In this document: positions 11,271-21,900 of the stretch, in pieces
Position numbering within the stretch: position 1 is the first letter of the stretch
Layout of the letters: the number at the start of each line of letters is the position of its first letter
From: Strongylocentrotus droebachiensis
Taxonomy: Eukaryota > Echinodermata > Echinoidea > Camarodonta > Strongylocentrotidae
NCBI GenBank assembly: GCA_035222895.1
Contig: JAVYIG010000406.1
Span: 58,501 to 122,500, forward strand
Length of the DNA stretch: 64,000 nt
Reading direction: 5' to 3'
The notes under the pieces: model-generated
Database searches by the model: none
What the model saw: only the letters and a program-made list of their open reading frames with translations
Told to the model about the DNA's origin: nothing
Program-made: the position numbers and the translations under genes

Positions 11271-11491
11271 TGTGAACTGTTCATTGTTTTTTGGCATTTG
11301 TTGTGATCTTGTTCAACCATCAGATATTGTTGCCACAGCTTTCGCTTTATATACTGCCATGGATGGACCCGTAAACGCATCTTTCGATATGTTTCTTCTG
11401 CTGAAAGAAGTATTAATGGGACAAACATATAGACCAGGGTTTCTCCACACACCCACACACACACAAAATCGCTGACTGTCCAGATGTAATT

Positions 11492-12330
11492 ATGCCTCCG
11501 TTACGAAGTAGCCGGAGGCATTATGTTTTCGGGTTGTCCGTCCGTACGTACGTACGTACGTACGTCTGTACGTACGTACGTCCCGATCTCGTGATCGCGT
11601 TATCTGAAGAACCGATTGATAGATTCCTGCCAAACTTTGGTCATGTATGTATCTTGCAGAGCCGATGAACTGATTAGATTTTGGGGTCACTAGGTCAAAG
11701 GTCAAAGGTCACAGGGCTCATTATGTATGCAAAAACAGCTCGTGATCGCGTTATCTCAAGAACCGATTGATGGATTTCTGCCAAACTTAGGTCATGTATG
11801 TTACTTGCAGAGCCGATGAACTGATTAGATTTTAGGGTCACGAGGTCAAAGGTCAAAGGTCACAGCGCACATTATGTATGCAAAAATAGCTTGTGATGGT
11901 ATTATCATTAGAACAGATTGATGGATTCCTGCCAAACTTAGATCATTTATGTATCTTGCAGAGCCAATGAACTGAGTAGATTATTGGTTCATAAGGTCAA
12001 AGGTCAAAGGTCATGGGCTCATTATGTATGCAAAAATAGCTTGTGAACGCATTCTCATTAGAACTGACAGATGGATTACTATTTAACTCAGGACATCTTG
12101 CAGAGCCAATGAACTGAGTAGATTTTAGGGTCATGACTCATGAGGTCAAAGATCAAAGGGTCATATATGTATATGAGAAATTGCTTGTAATCACGATATT
12201 CTGAGAACCTGTTAATGGATTACAAATGAACTTGAATTTGAAAAATTTCTTCTCTTTTGGTTTGTAAAATTGCTCCATGACGGAGGCATCATTTTCGACT
12301 GCGCGCAGTCAAAATTCCATCTAGTTTTTC
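11492..12330. mobile_element. CGGAGGCA-ended repeat with tandem DR1 units
   Basis: Begins TATGCCTCCGTTACG...CCGGAGGCATTATG, then a (GTAC)n tract (11544-11580), then four units of about 150 bp with ATCTCAAGAACCGATTGATGG and AGGTCAAAGGTCAAAGGTCA; ends GACGGAGGCATC. This end motif is, to my knowledge, widespread in marine invertebrates. Confidence 0.8.
11692..11711 (+). promoter_or_regulatory. Triple AGGTCA direct repeat (DR1 spacing), copy 1
   Basis: AGGTCA x3 separated by single A; canonical RXR/HNF4/COUP-TF-type site by sequence. Further copies at 11843-11862 and 11994-12013, and a degenerate one at 12143. Function not shown. Confidence 0.5.
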
Positions 12331-13303
12331 TTCTTCTTCAAGATAATCTGCCTCCTTCAATACTGAAGATTCTTGCAGATGCTGTATAGTCTATACTCGG
12401 CCTGATTGGGGTGTGCAGGTGGATCACTACACCGGGTTTCCCCCTACTCTTATACGAATAGTGCAGTGGGTTCTTTACGTGCAAGGGGCGGTGACTCTCC
12501 TGTACACAGGCCTCCATTTGGGCACCCAAATTCTGAGGGTCATTCGTATACGAGGTCATATGAACTTTGTTTTTAGACACAATCTACTCCTAAAATGTAC
12601 AGTTCTGGCACTTGTTATACTACGAAAATGATCTTTGTGCAAGGTCTATATCTGATCTAAGAGGAATAGCTACAATTTTCTTTTTAAAGGAGAGCCTTCC
12701 AGGCGGTCCGCAGTCCAGACTTTGAAAAGCCGTGATAAAGACAATAGATGTGCAGACAAAATTGACTTCCTTGGGCCCTCCTGAGCACATTTAATTGGAT
12801 ATTGCTTTGTTACTACTAGGCTGCTATTATATTTGAGTACTAAATTGTTACAATGTTTATATTTTATGTCAAGCATAAAGAGTAGAATTAAAGTGAATTT
12901 TATGTACTAAAATGGATAAAGTGATATTATTAAACATTCATAAATCTCATTCTGATATGTCTGTATTGAATTTTAATTTGTGATTGTGGTCGCTATGAAG
13001 TGCTCCCTCTTAAGCTTTGTTCATTATTGACATGGACAATTGTCCATCAAAAGTGCACATCAAAAAGCTGTGTTATAACTTGCTGATTACAAAGTACAAT
13101 TTGTTGACCACAGTCCTTAATCTCTTACCCTTTTCTTCATTTGCACATTTGATGTGCTTTTCCACATCTTTATCTGAACGAGGCTTTACATGTATTCATG
13201 AATGTAACAGTATCATCGCCAATCTGAAAATACATGTATGTAGTGTGAACCCAGAAAAAGATATGAGAGCATCTAGCCTCAGCCAGGAGGATGCTGAAGA
13301 CCA
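12331..13303. other. Intergenic spacer between BRCC3 and CEP63
   Basis: No gene recognised. ATTAAA near 12886 is a weak candidate poly(A) signal for BRCC3. Confidence 0.5.
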
Positions 13304-13590
13304 GGGGGGTGTTTCACAATTCACATACACTAAGATCGACTTTAAGTTGGACTTAATTATGACAGGCCGTTCATGCCACTGCTTGCTTTCACCATTTACT
13401 GGCATTGGTCTCTCAATGGACGTACAAATCATGCTCCCAAATCTACAGAATTTATTTGTTGATAATCCATTATTGAAAAAAAAAACATTATCTAAAGATC
13501 ATATTAATGGTGAGAGCAAACAGTGGCATGAACGGCCTGCCATGTTAAGTCCAACTGAAAGTCAATCTGAATCTTTGTGAAACACTCCCC
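13304..13590. mobile_element. GTTTCACAAAG-ended MITE, copy 1
   Basis: Ends GGGGGGTGTTTCACAA and TTTGTGAAACACTCCCC; inner arms AAGTTGGACTTA and TTAAGTCCAACT; CGTTCATGCCACTG and CAGTGGCATGAACG near the centre. Confidence 0.88.
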
Positions 13591-13828
13591 AGAAGACTTA
13601 GAAAAGGGCCATGGGGAAAAATAAATGCCAAATGAACAATGACAAACTGGTGATAGTTATGGAAATGAACATACCGGTAGGTAAATGTTTTGAACAATGC
13701 AGGAATATGGGTGAAATACATGTACATGTTTCACTTGATTCAAATACATATATTACCGTAATCATCCTTATTGGAGCTGTAAGGGTCATTCAGATCAATC
13801 AGAATAAAACATTAAAACACAAACAATT

Positions 13829-14030
13829 AAAGCCCCACTGTCCTACTTGTAGCTACTTGCTCCCTCTATATAGAAAACATCCCCAATCGGTGCCTGTTGG
13901 TCCCCAATGATCCTCTTTTTCTTATGTTAGTTGAGAGTCGAGTTAATGAGATAGCCACCTGTCAGTGACCTTGCTGTGTGGTCTAATTCCCTCTGGCCCA
14001 GTAGTATTGACGGTCTTTAAGTCTGTTCTA
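13829..14030. mobile_element. Single arm of the 7335-7724 foldback family
   Basis: Matches the left arm of 7335-7724 (GATCCTCTTTTTCTTATGTTA, CTCCCTCTATATAGAAAAC). Confidence 0.8.
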
Positions 14031-14099
14031 GATGCAGTTTTTACACACCTCATACCTCGTTCTCATACCTCGTTCACACCGCCGAATCTTAAACTTCCT

Positions 14100-14246
14100 G
14101 GGGGGTGTTTCACAAAGCCTTTTTTCAATGACAAATGACAAAATCAGTGACAAATCTGCTGATAACCAATCAGAAGGAAGGATTTCAGTAGCTTATAACA
14201 ACAACTGTCATTTGTCACTAATGACAAGTTTGTGAAACACCCCCCT
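14100..14246. mobile_element. GTTTCACAAAG-ended MITE, short copy 2
   Basis: Ends GGGGGTGTTTCACAAAG and TTTGTGAAACACCCCC, with a different, shorter interior containing AATGACAAATGACAAA and CATTTGTCACTAATGAC. Confidence 0.85.
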
Positions 14247-14425
14247 GGTCTCACAGAGTTTGTTTCACTGTATATCATTCAAAAATTTTAAATGTTTAGT
14301 TTCAGAACATGCACAAAAAGGTCTGGCAACTTCTTGATTTTGAGCCTACTGGAGATACCAGTATCATGAAATACCTGCTTGAAGACTTTGTAGATGTAGA
14401 ATCCATAGATTACCTTCCTTTACCT

Positions 14426-14704
14426 GGGGAGTGTTTCACAAAGACTAATATCGACTTTAAGTTGGACTTACCTATGGCACGCCGTTCATGCCATTGGTTG
14501 CTCTCACAATTATGATTGTTAGATAATATTTTTTTCCTTCAATAATGAATTATCAAACAATGTCAATTCTGTGGATTTGTGACTACGATTTATACATCCC
14601 TTGAGAGACCAATGCCAGTAAATGGTGAGAGCAACCGGTGGCATGAACGGCCTGCAATAGTTAAGTCCAACTTAAAGTCGATCTTAGTCTTTGTGAAACA
14701 CCCT
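14426..14704. mobile_element. GTTTCACAAAG-ended MITE, copy 3
   Basis: Ends GGGGAGTGTTTCACAAAG and CTTTGTGAAACACCC; interior arms shared with copy 1. Confidence 0.88.
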
Positions 14705-15337
14705 TTCTGATTAGTATACGCAGAGTTAGCTGGGTCATTCTACGATGAATAATCTTGATACACCTATCATACACAATGAAGGAACATTACAAATGCAACA
14801 AAGAGCACATTTCTCTGAATTTTTTAGAATTTCATAGATAATCTTTATTAACACTGTACAGTCACAATAAATACATTTTGGAATCAGAAATCAGAAAGTA
14901 CATGTTCATTAAATATTTGCAATTTTGCATTCAACATGGAAGCACACAGCAATTGATATGATAAACAAGTATATGAAGCCATACACTTCTGCTGATGTCC
15001 AGGAACCAACACAAATCCGTAAAACACTAGCAATATTTGCTATGCAGTGAGTTGTATGAATTAGCTGTGGTAGACAAAGGAATATCCCTTCAGGTGTCAC
15101 ATGCATATTCACCTGTTCTACACATTTTTACATAATAGCAGTGAAGGGATGTTCCTTTGATTACCACAGCAATTGTTGAGGGTAGAATGAGGAACTGTAT
15201 ATTTTGTCCTCTTTCTTTGTCCATCATGTTCATAGTGACAGTGAATTATCCACACACCAGTAACAAAACAAAAACAAGGAGTGGGGAGGGGGTTCATACT
15301 GACGGATATCACACATGTAGATCTACCATCAGACGAT

Positions 15338-15770
15338 GAAGCGTAGGTCATGTTGCTCTGAACTCCTCTAGGAATTTGCTAAAGCATCGGAAGTCTTTTG
15401 TTCAGATCCCACACAGGTGCCCTGAGAATCGGTTCAAGTTGCTACTCGGTCCACTCTATGGAAACGCTTCATTGTGGATGATGATATAACTGTCCCATTT
15501 CTCATTTGCTTTCCACTAGTCTCTTTGAGTATTGGATAAAGCATCAGAAGTATTTAATACCCGAACCTGAATTTGTTTATTTACTGCTGGATGTCTTTAA
15601 TAGGTCTACCATATGAACATGAATCGTAGGTCGCATATCTCTGTTGCTTTCGGGCTAGTCTCAGAGAGTATTTGCCTAAAAGTAGCGGTGTCTCAAGTTC
15701 TAGAATCTGGGCATGTCCATTGAGAATCCACCCATTGCCGTTTGGTCCACCACCCTTGCACAATCACATA
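15338..15770 (-). repeat. Decayed tandem copies of CEP63 terminal exon in 3' flank
   Basis: Three units resembling 15771-15900 start near 15632, 15492 and 15345 (spacing about 139, 140, 147). Shared blocks include TTGCTTT...CTAGTCTC, AAAGCATC and GAGAATC. In the unit at 15632 a translated stretch ILNGHAQILE still resembles the real ILSAHVQDLE. Probably 3' UTR. Confidence 0.75.
15576..15581 (-). terminator. Candidate CEP63 poly(A) signal
   Basis: AATAAA on the minus strand about 190 nt after the stop codon. Another lies at 14844-14849. Use of either is not shown. Confidence 0.35.
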
Positions 15771-15941
15771 TCATGTGTCTCTGTTGCTTTGTGCTAGTCT
15801 CTGAGAATGTTTTGCCAAAGCATCTGTGGTCTTCTGTTCTAGATCCTGTACATGTGCACTAAGAATCCGTTCAAGTTCTGCCTGGTGCTCTTGGTCTTCC
15901 TGAAGGAAGCGTGTTCCCACCGATTCCCTTGAAGGTGGTCT
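15771..15941 (-). CDS. CEP63: CEP63 terminal coding exon 15
   Basis: Acceptor CCTATTCAG; residues 715-770, then TGA at 15773-15771. GTRFLQEDQEHQAELERIL matches the conserved CEP63 C-terminal helix, which in human CEP63 binds CEP152. Confidence 0.93.
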   Translation of the reverse strand, partial: RPPSRESVGTRFLQEDQEHQAELERILSAHVQDLEQKTTDALAKHSQRLAQSNRDT

Positions 15942-18900
15942 CTGAATAGGATCAGATGAAAAATAAGATTTATAGAAACTTGTATATCACCTGTTTGTGT
16001 GATGTTACATGTAACTTGACAGGTACCGTGTGAGTCAAAAAAAGTTTACACTCAATGGGAGAGGAGCTTGCAAGATATGTCACAGAGTTCCAATTTGTGT
16101 TTGATTGATCGCAATTTTAAAATTCATAACTTTTTAATTTTTAATTTTTCTGCTTCTATTAAAACCTTTATTAAAGGTATTACAAAGTTTTGGTAAATTT
16201 TGAAAATTGGCTGGATAGTGATTTTTTACAATTTTGATATATCACGATGCCCCTATGGATGTATTATAAGCACTACAAATTTTAACCCCTAAAACACTTC
16301 TGCTTTCGATTAAAATTGAATATACAAATTTACCGGTGCTCCCGGTAAATTTTGATGAATCTCAAATAGCGCCTACGACTATACGATGGTAGCTGCGACC
16401 ATGAAAATCTCAGAATATGTAGTTGTGATATATATATTCCAAACGGTAATAGCAAATCGGTCGATTTTATTCAAAGAACATTGTTTTATAGCTAAATTAA
16501 CATATTGACCTTGAGAGGGCGCTATACAACATAAAGAGTTTATTATTTACATTTTCATAACTTTAGACGATTTCAACCGCGACAACGATCACTGAATATT
16601 GTACGATCGCATATGCTTCCAATATGTTCATTTGAACCAAATTCATGACCCCAAACCAAAACTTTGTATTACCTTTAATGATAAAATTGGGAAAAACTGA
16701 GTTGATCGATTCCTCAATTCTCCCAAATATATACCATTTCAGACATTTAAGTGTTGAAAGATTTTTAAAAGCCTGTCTTATGTCTTATTTCCATGGAAAA
16801 AACGGTTGGGAAAATTCAAAAATGGTTGGGAGAATATATTGTTAGACGGTGTCGCACAGTGACGCCTTCAAAGAAAACAATAAATATCTTTGTGGTTTGA
16901 AAAAAATTCAGGATTTGTTGCATGTTCGAGGGTTAGTACAGTAGAAGGAATATAAAAAGTAACAACTGTACGTACATTACTCCTTATATCTTTTGGCATC
17001 AGACCCATGTCAGATAAACTAGAGACGTCAACGGACGAGATGCCATCCTCCATCATGTTTTCACGCCCAAGGAGGCTGTCAAAGGTGGGTGGGGATGGAA
17101 GAGGAGACTCAGATTCCAAGGAACCGGTCTCGAGGGAATGCATCATCTCTGAATCTGGAGCTGGAGTAAATGATACAGATATTATGCATGATTAGTCCAA
17201 GAGAGAGTGAGAGAGAGAGAAAGTGGAGCGGAGAGAGAAAGAGAGAGGGGATGGAAGAGGGGACTAGGATTCCAAGGAACCGGTCTCAAGGGAATGCATC
17301 ATCTCCGAATCTGGAGCTGGAGTAAATGATACAGATATTATGCATGATTAGTCCAAGAGAGAGTGAGAGAGAGAGAGAAAGTGGAGCGGAGAGAGAAAGA
17401 GAGAGGGGATGGAAGAGGGGACTAGGATTCCAAGGAACTGGTCTCAAGGGAATGCATCACCTCTGAATCTGGAGCTGGAGTAAATGATACAGATAGTATG
17501 CATGATTAGCCAAAGAGAGAGTGAGAGAGAGAGAGAGCAGAGAGGAGAGGAGAGAGAAAGAGCAGAGAGGAGAGGAGAGAAGAAGAGGAGAAAGAAAGAG
17601 GAGAGAGAAAGAGAGGAGAAAGAAAGAGAGAGAGAGAGAAGAGGAGAAAGAAAGAGGAGAGAGAAGAGGAGATAGAAAGAGAGAGGGAGAGCATATATGA
17701 GATCATTCACTATACTACTGCCAACCTTTCCTAACGAAAAAGAATTCCTAAGAAATATAGAAACATATCACAACTTCAGAAGTAATTTAAACACATAATC
17801 TATTTAGCACTTCGTAAGATCTCACAATTATGAACCAAGCGCACCATTTCCACTCCTTCTGTATTCTGCTCTGTAAAGCGCATAGAGACATACACAATTA
17901 TGCGCTATACAAAAACTTTTTTGTTTTAATCATGATTTTTTGTTCTCAAAAAATGGGTAGCCCCAGAGATCAGGTGCCATTTTTTCATGACCTGCTTGCA
18001 AGCACCTTTTTTTTTAACTCTCACTATCACCCGGCCCTGATGTAAATACTGTAAATATCACAAGTTCAGAGAGATAAACAAAAGACTTACTCTCTTTCAG
18101 GTGATCTGTCCTCCCTGGAATATTCCTATGAGGGCTGGCAAGATTGTTGTGTTGGTACATTCTGAAGACACAATCAAAAGAAAATGTATGTGTGAGAGAG
18201 AAAACAGTACTACAAAATAAAAACAAACACACACACACATTCATGAGTTGGCATACATTAAATTCTAGGATGAATAGAAAGATGTAAACAAAGCAAATAT
18301 ACGCATCATTGAAAGTGCACAAATTATACATATCTAACCAGCACAAAGAAGTTAACATCCACAGTATAGGCGTGGAAGCAGGGGGGGGGGGGGGTGGGGT
18401 GAAAGTCTATCCTTGAACAGGTCATGAATGCATTTAATACATATCATAGATCATTTCTCCATTACAAAAAAAAAAAATTGAGCAGCAATACATGCATATG
18501 TACATGTACTTCTTTTTATATCTAAAGAGGTATCTATTTGGTACATGAAGGGTTGCAAGTCATTTTTTAAAACGCGTAAGTATTTAAAAATTGTTTTTAC
18601 CTTGCATAGTTCTGGCTTTGACTACCCTCCAATGGATCATTGTAGGTAAAATCAGATCTAGGTCCAGGATCTGTTCTATGCTGAGGGCTACTTGAGGGTC
18701 TAGTCCTGGTTGGATCCAGACCAGGTCTTATCCTAGTAGGACTAGACCTTGAACTGGACCTCCGTGGGTCTTGTGCTGCCACACCAGTAAGTGTTGTGCC
18801 AGGATGCCTAGAGGACTGGGCCATTTTGAGCTGATGTTGTATTGCCTGAAGCTGAGACTGAAGCACATTGATGTCAACCTGGAATACAAATGACATCAAA

Positions 18901-21900
18901 TACAGTCAAACTTATTATAATAACCACTCAACGGAGAAGAGAAATACATTTATAAGCAAATGGACTAGATTTATAGGTTACTTTAAAGGCATCGTTTAAC
19001 AATGTTTAATCTGAGATGCGTGGCCCTGCGTGTTATCAGTGTCTGTGATATGGTGTAATATTGAAGCCCTAAAAAAATTGCGCTTCAAAATCATGAAGTG
19101 CCTCAAAAAAGTTTTAAATCTTTGAGTGACCGGTATTACCAGGGATGCCAACCTTTCAGAGCACAAATCAGTAATCATAAGGCTAAAAATCAGTAATTTG
19201 GAGACAAAATCAGTCATTTTCTGCGCGACGCAAATTTTTCTGCACGCTGGCAAGCGCAGCTCCCGCAGGCAAGCGCGATAGCACGACAAGTTAAACAAAA
19301 GTAACATACCTGTTCATTAGTTGGTGTTACATGTGCATGTAACCAGAGATGCCAACCTTCTTTGACAAAAAAAGGTATTCTTAAGAGCAAAAAACAGTAT
19401 TTTGGGACAAAAAACAGTATTTTTGAAAAAATCTCTCACCTTAACATATCGCCCAATCGAGCAGCTTAAGAAAAACCGGCAGTACCATGTATACATACCC
19501 GGATCGGAGCACGACGTGCATACATTACATTTGGGTTGTTCGCAATGTGCGCACTTTTGGGCCCGTATCACCATTCTGCGTGCATCGTTTGAAGACGTAG
19601 GTGCATAATACACTTACGACACAAGGCCCATGATCAGAAATTAAGAAAAACGTGACTTAAAAAAAAAAAAAAAAAAAAAAACGAAACAAAACATACAAAA
19701 AACGTACTGCCGTATTCATAGTGAAAAAACGGGACAATTACGCCAAAAACGGAACAGTTGGCATCTCTGTATTACCATACTCATTTTCCCCAATAGACTA
19801 CGGTATAGTGTTATGAAAACCATTAGGAACAAAAATTCTGACATTTCCTATTCCAATCATAGATATCTTTACGATTGGCTTGTAAAAGTCATGGGGTTCA
19901 TGTATGACCTAATGGTTTATAATTATGATTGCAGCATGAGCTAAATCCAAGATTTTTTTAAGAATCTGAGGCAAAGTTACCCAATCCCTTTAACACAGGT
20001 TTCAATGAAAAATAATGTTTTAGGGAAACAGAAGTACATGTATAGACCGAGGGTCTTCATAAACGTCTGTTCAGTGAAGCAGGTTTCACTCTATAAACTA
20101 ATACAGCTGACTAACAAGGTATCAAAAGAAGCATCAAAACTTAAAAACTAGTAGAGGAATACTTGCTAAATACTAATACAAGAAACCAAATTGGAATTGA
20201 TGAATAGACTTTTTTTTTAAAAACAAACATGGTAACATTTAAAGCCTTGCTAACATATGACAAGGTAATTCTTTGAAAGCAAAATAAGCATAGAGCGCTT
20301 CACATTTCTGTATATTATAACGTAGCATTTAAGCTAGTTTGTATAGCTAATGATTTTTTTATTTACTTGTAAACTGTTCTTAGTTTACTGGTTCTCCAAC
20401 ACTGCTCCAACCACAAATTTGAGTCTACCAGCTTTATTTAATAAAAGAAAAGGGAATTAGAGTGTTAGGGGTGCAACTGAGTTTGAGATTAGGTTTAGAA
20501 TTAGGGCTAGGATTAGGTATACAGTTTGGTCAAGGGTTGAATTTAGGAAATTGGTTCTTGCTGATGTTAACTGCCAGACTGTAGCTGTCATACAAGTGTA
20601 CTGCCGGGTGCTTACCTCTGTGAGGTAGTTTACGACCTAATGTATGAATATGACTTAAAGGTACTATGTCCCATTTGCAGGCCAAAAATATGAAAAGGTT
20701 AAATAGTGGGTTATTGATGTAGACAAAATTAAAGCTCATGTACCTGTTACAGCTCATTTTATGTATGTTATTACCAAAGAAAAAACGATGTCAGTCAGTC
20801 ACTCAATAGTGTCTGACAGTGAAGTCTAGAAGGTGAACCGGTTTCATTGCATAATTTGAATACTAGGACACTGCTAATGTTTAAATTTCACAGAAAGGAC
20901 ATACATGACATATTCCAAATTCCTGCTAAGTTCTACAGAACTTAATGTTGGCTGAAAAAGGGACATAGTATCTTTAAGAGAGTTTGCTTACCTCTTGACT
21001 GTATCCCAATGATGGATGTTGCATGGATGTTAGTCCTGGTCCTAACGTCGTTCCCTCTCTTGATTGGCCCTCTATCATCTCTCTTTCTAACCCATTCACT
21101 CTTTGAACCTGCTTGTAGGAATCATGCAACGAGCGGTTCTCAACACGCAGGGCTTCCAGCTCAGCATTTGCAATCTATATACAGAGTGGCAGAGAATAAA
21201 TTCAAATTTCAACAACAGTAATCCACTACATCAGGCCTAAAAAAAAGGTGTTGTATTGCCCTTTAGGTGCCAAAACATGGGTCGGTCGGTCGGTCGGAAA
21301 TCTTTTTATCTTTTTATAACTTCCTCTTTGAGCTTATATTTTTCAGTTTTGAATGCTTTAATACATTTTTTAGTTTTTTTAAATGCTAATTTTTTTATTT
21401 TTTTTAAAGCCGACCGTAGATTTCAAGACTTTTGGGTCGGTCGCAAAGGGCTATACAATCTTTTTTATTTAGGCCTCACACTTTATATATGTTTATATAT
21501 ATATATAACATTTGTATAATCAATTTTCGTCACATTCTGTAAAATTTCAAATTCAAACTCCTGAAAATGACCTTCTGTTAAAAGAGAAAGAGAGAAAGGG
21601 AAAGGGGGCAGTATATCAAATGATCATTCAAGGCATGCTATAGTAAAGATAATTTTTTCTCTTGGGGGGAACTGAAAAAAAAACAGACAGCTATAGGTAA
21701 AGATAAGTGATTGCTGAACACTGAAAAAAGACCATGAAGAGAAAGAATTTGTTTTAATAAATGAAATAAATCAAACATCTGTATAACTTTGAATGTATGC
21801 AAGTCCTGAAGAGTTCTAAAATACACATTAAACTCTGTCTTTGTAATTTTCCATGCATAATGGCACAAAACACTCAAACGTATACCTGTAGCTCACTGCA

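Noticed and set aside
13017..13580. 187-codon open frame on the + strand
   Set aside because: More than half is the GTTTCACAAAG MITE (both arms translated); no domain and no splice partners.
16980..16985. GTAATG as the exon 14 donor
   Set aside because: It would break the frame into exon 15; GTACGT three bases further on keeps phase 0.
17484..17710. Glu/Arg-rich and Ser/Leu-rich frames
   Set aside because: Translations of the GA microsatellite on either strand.
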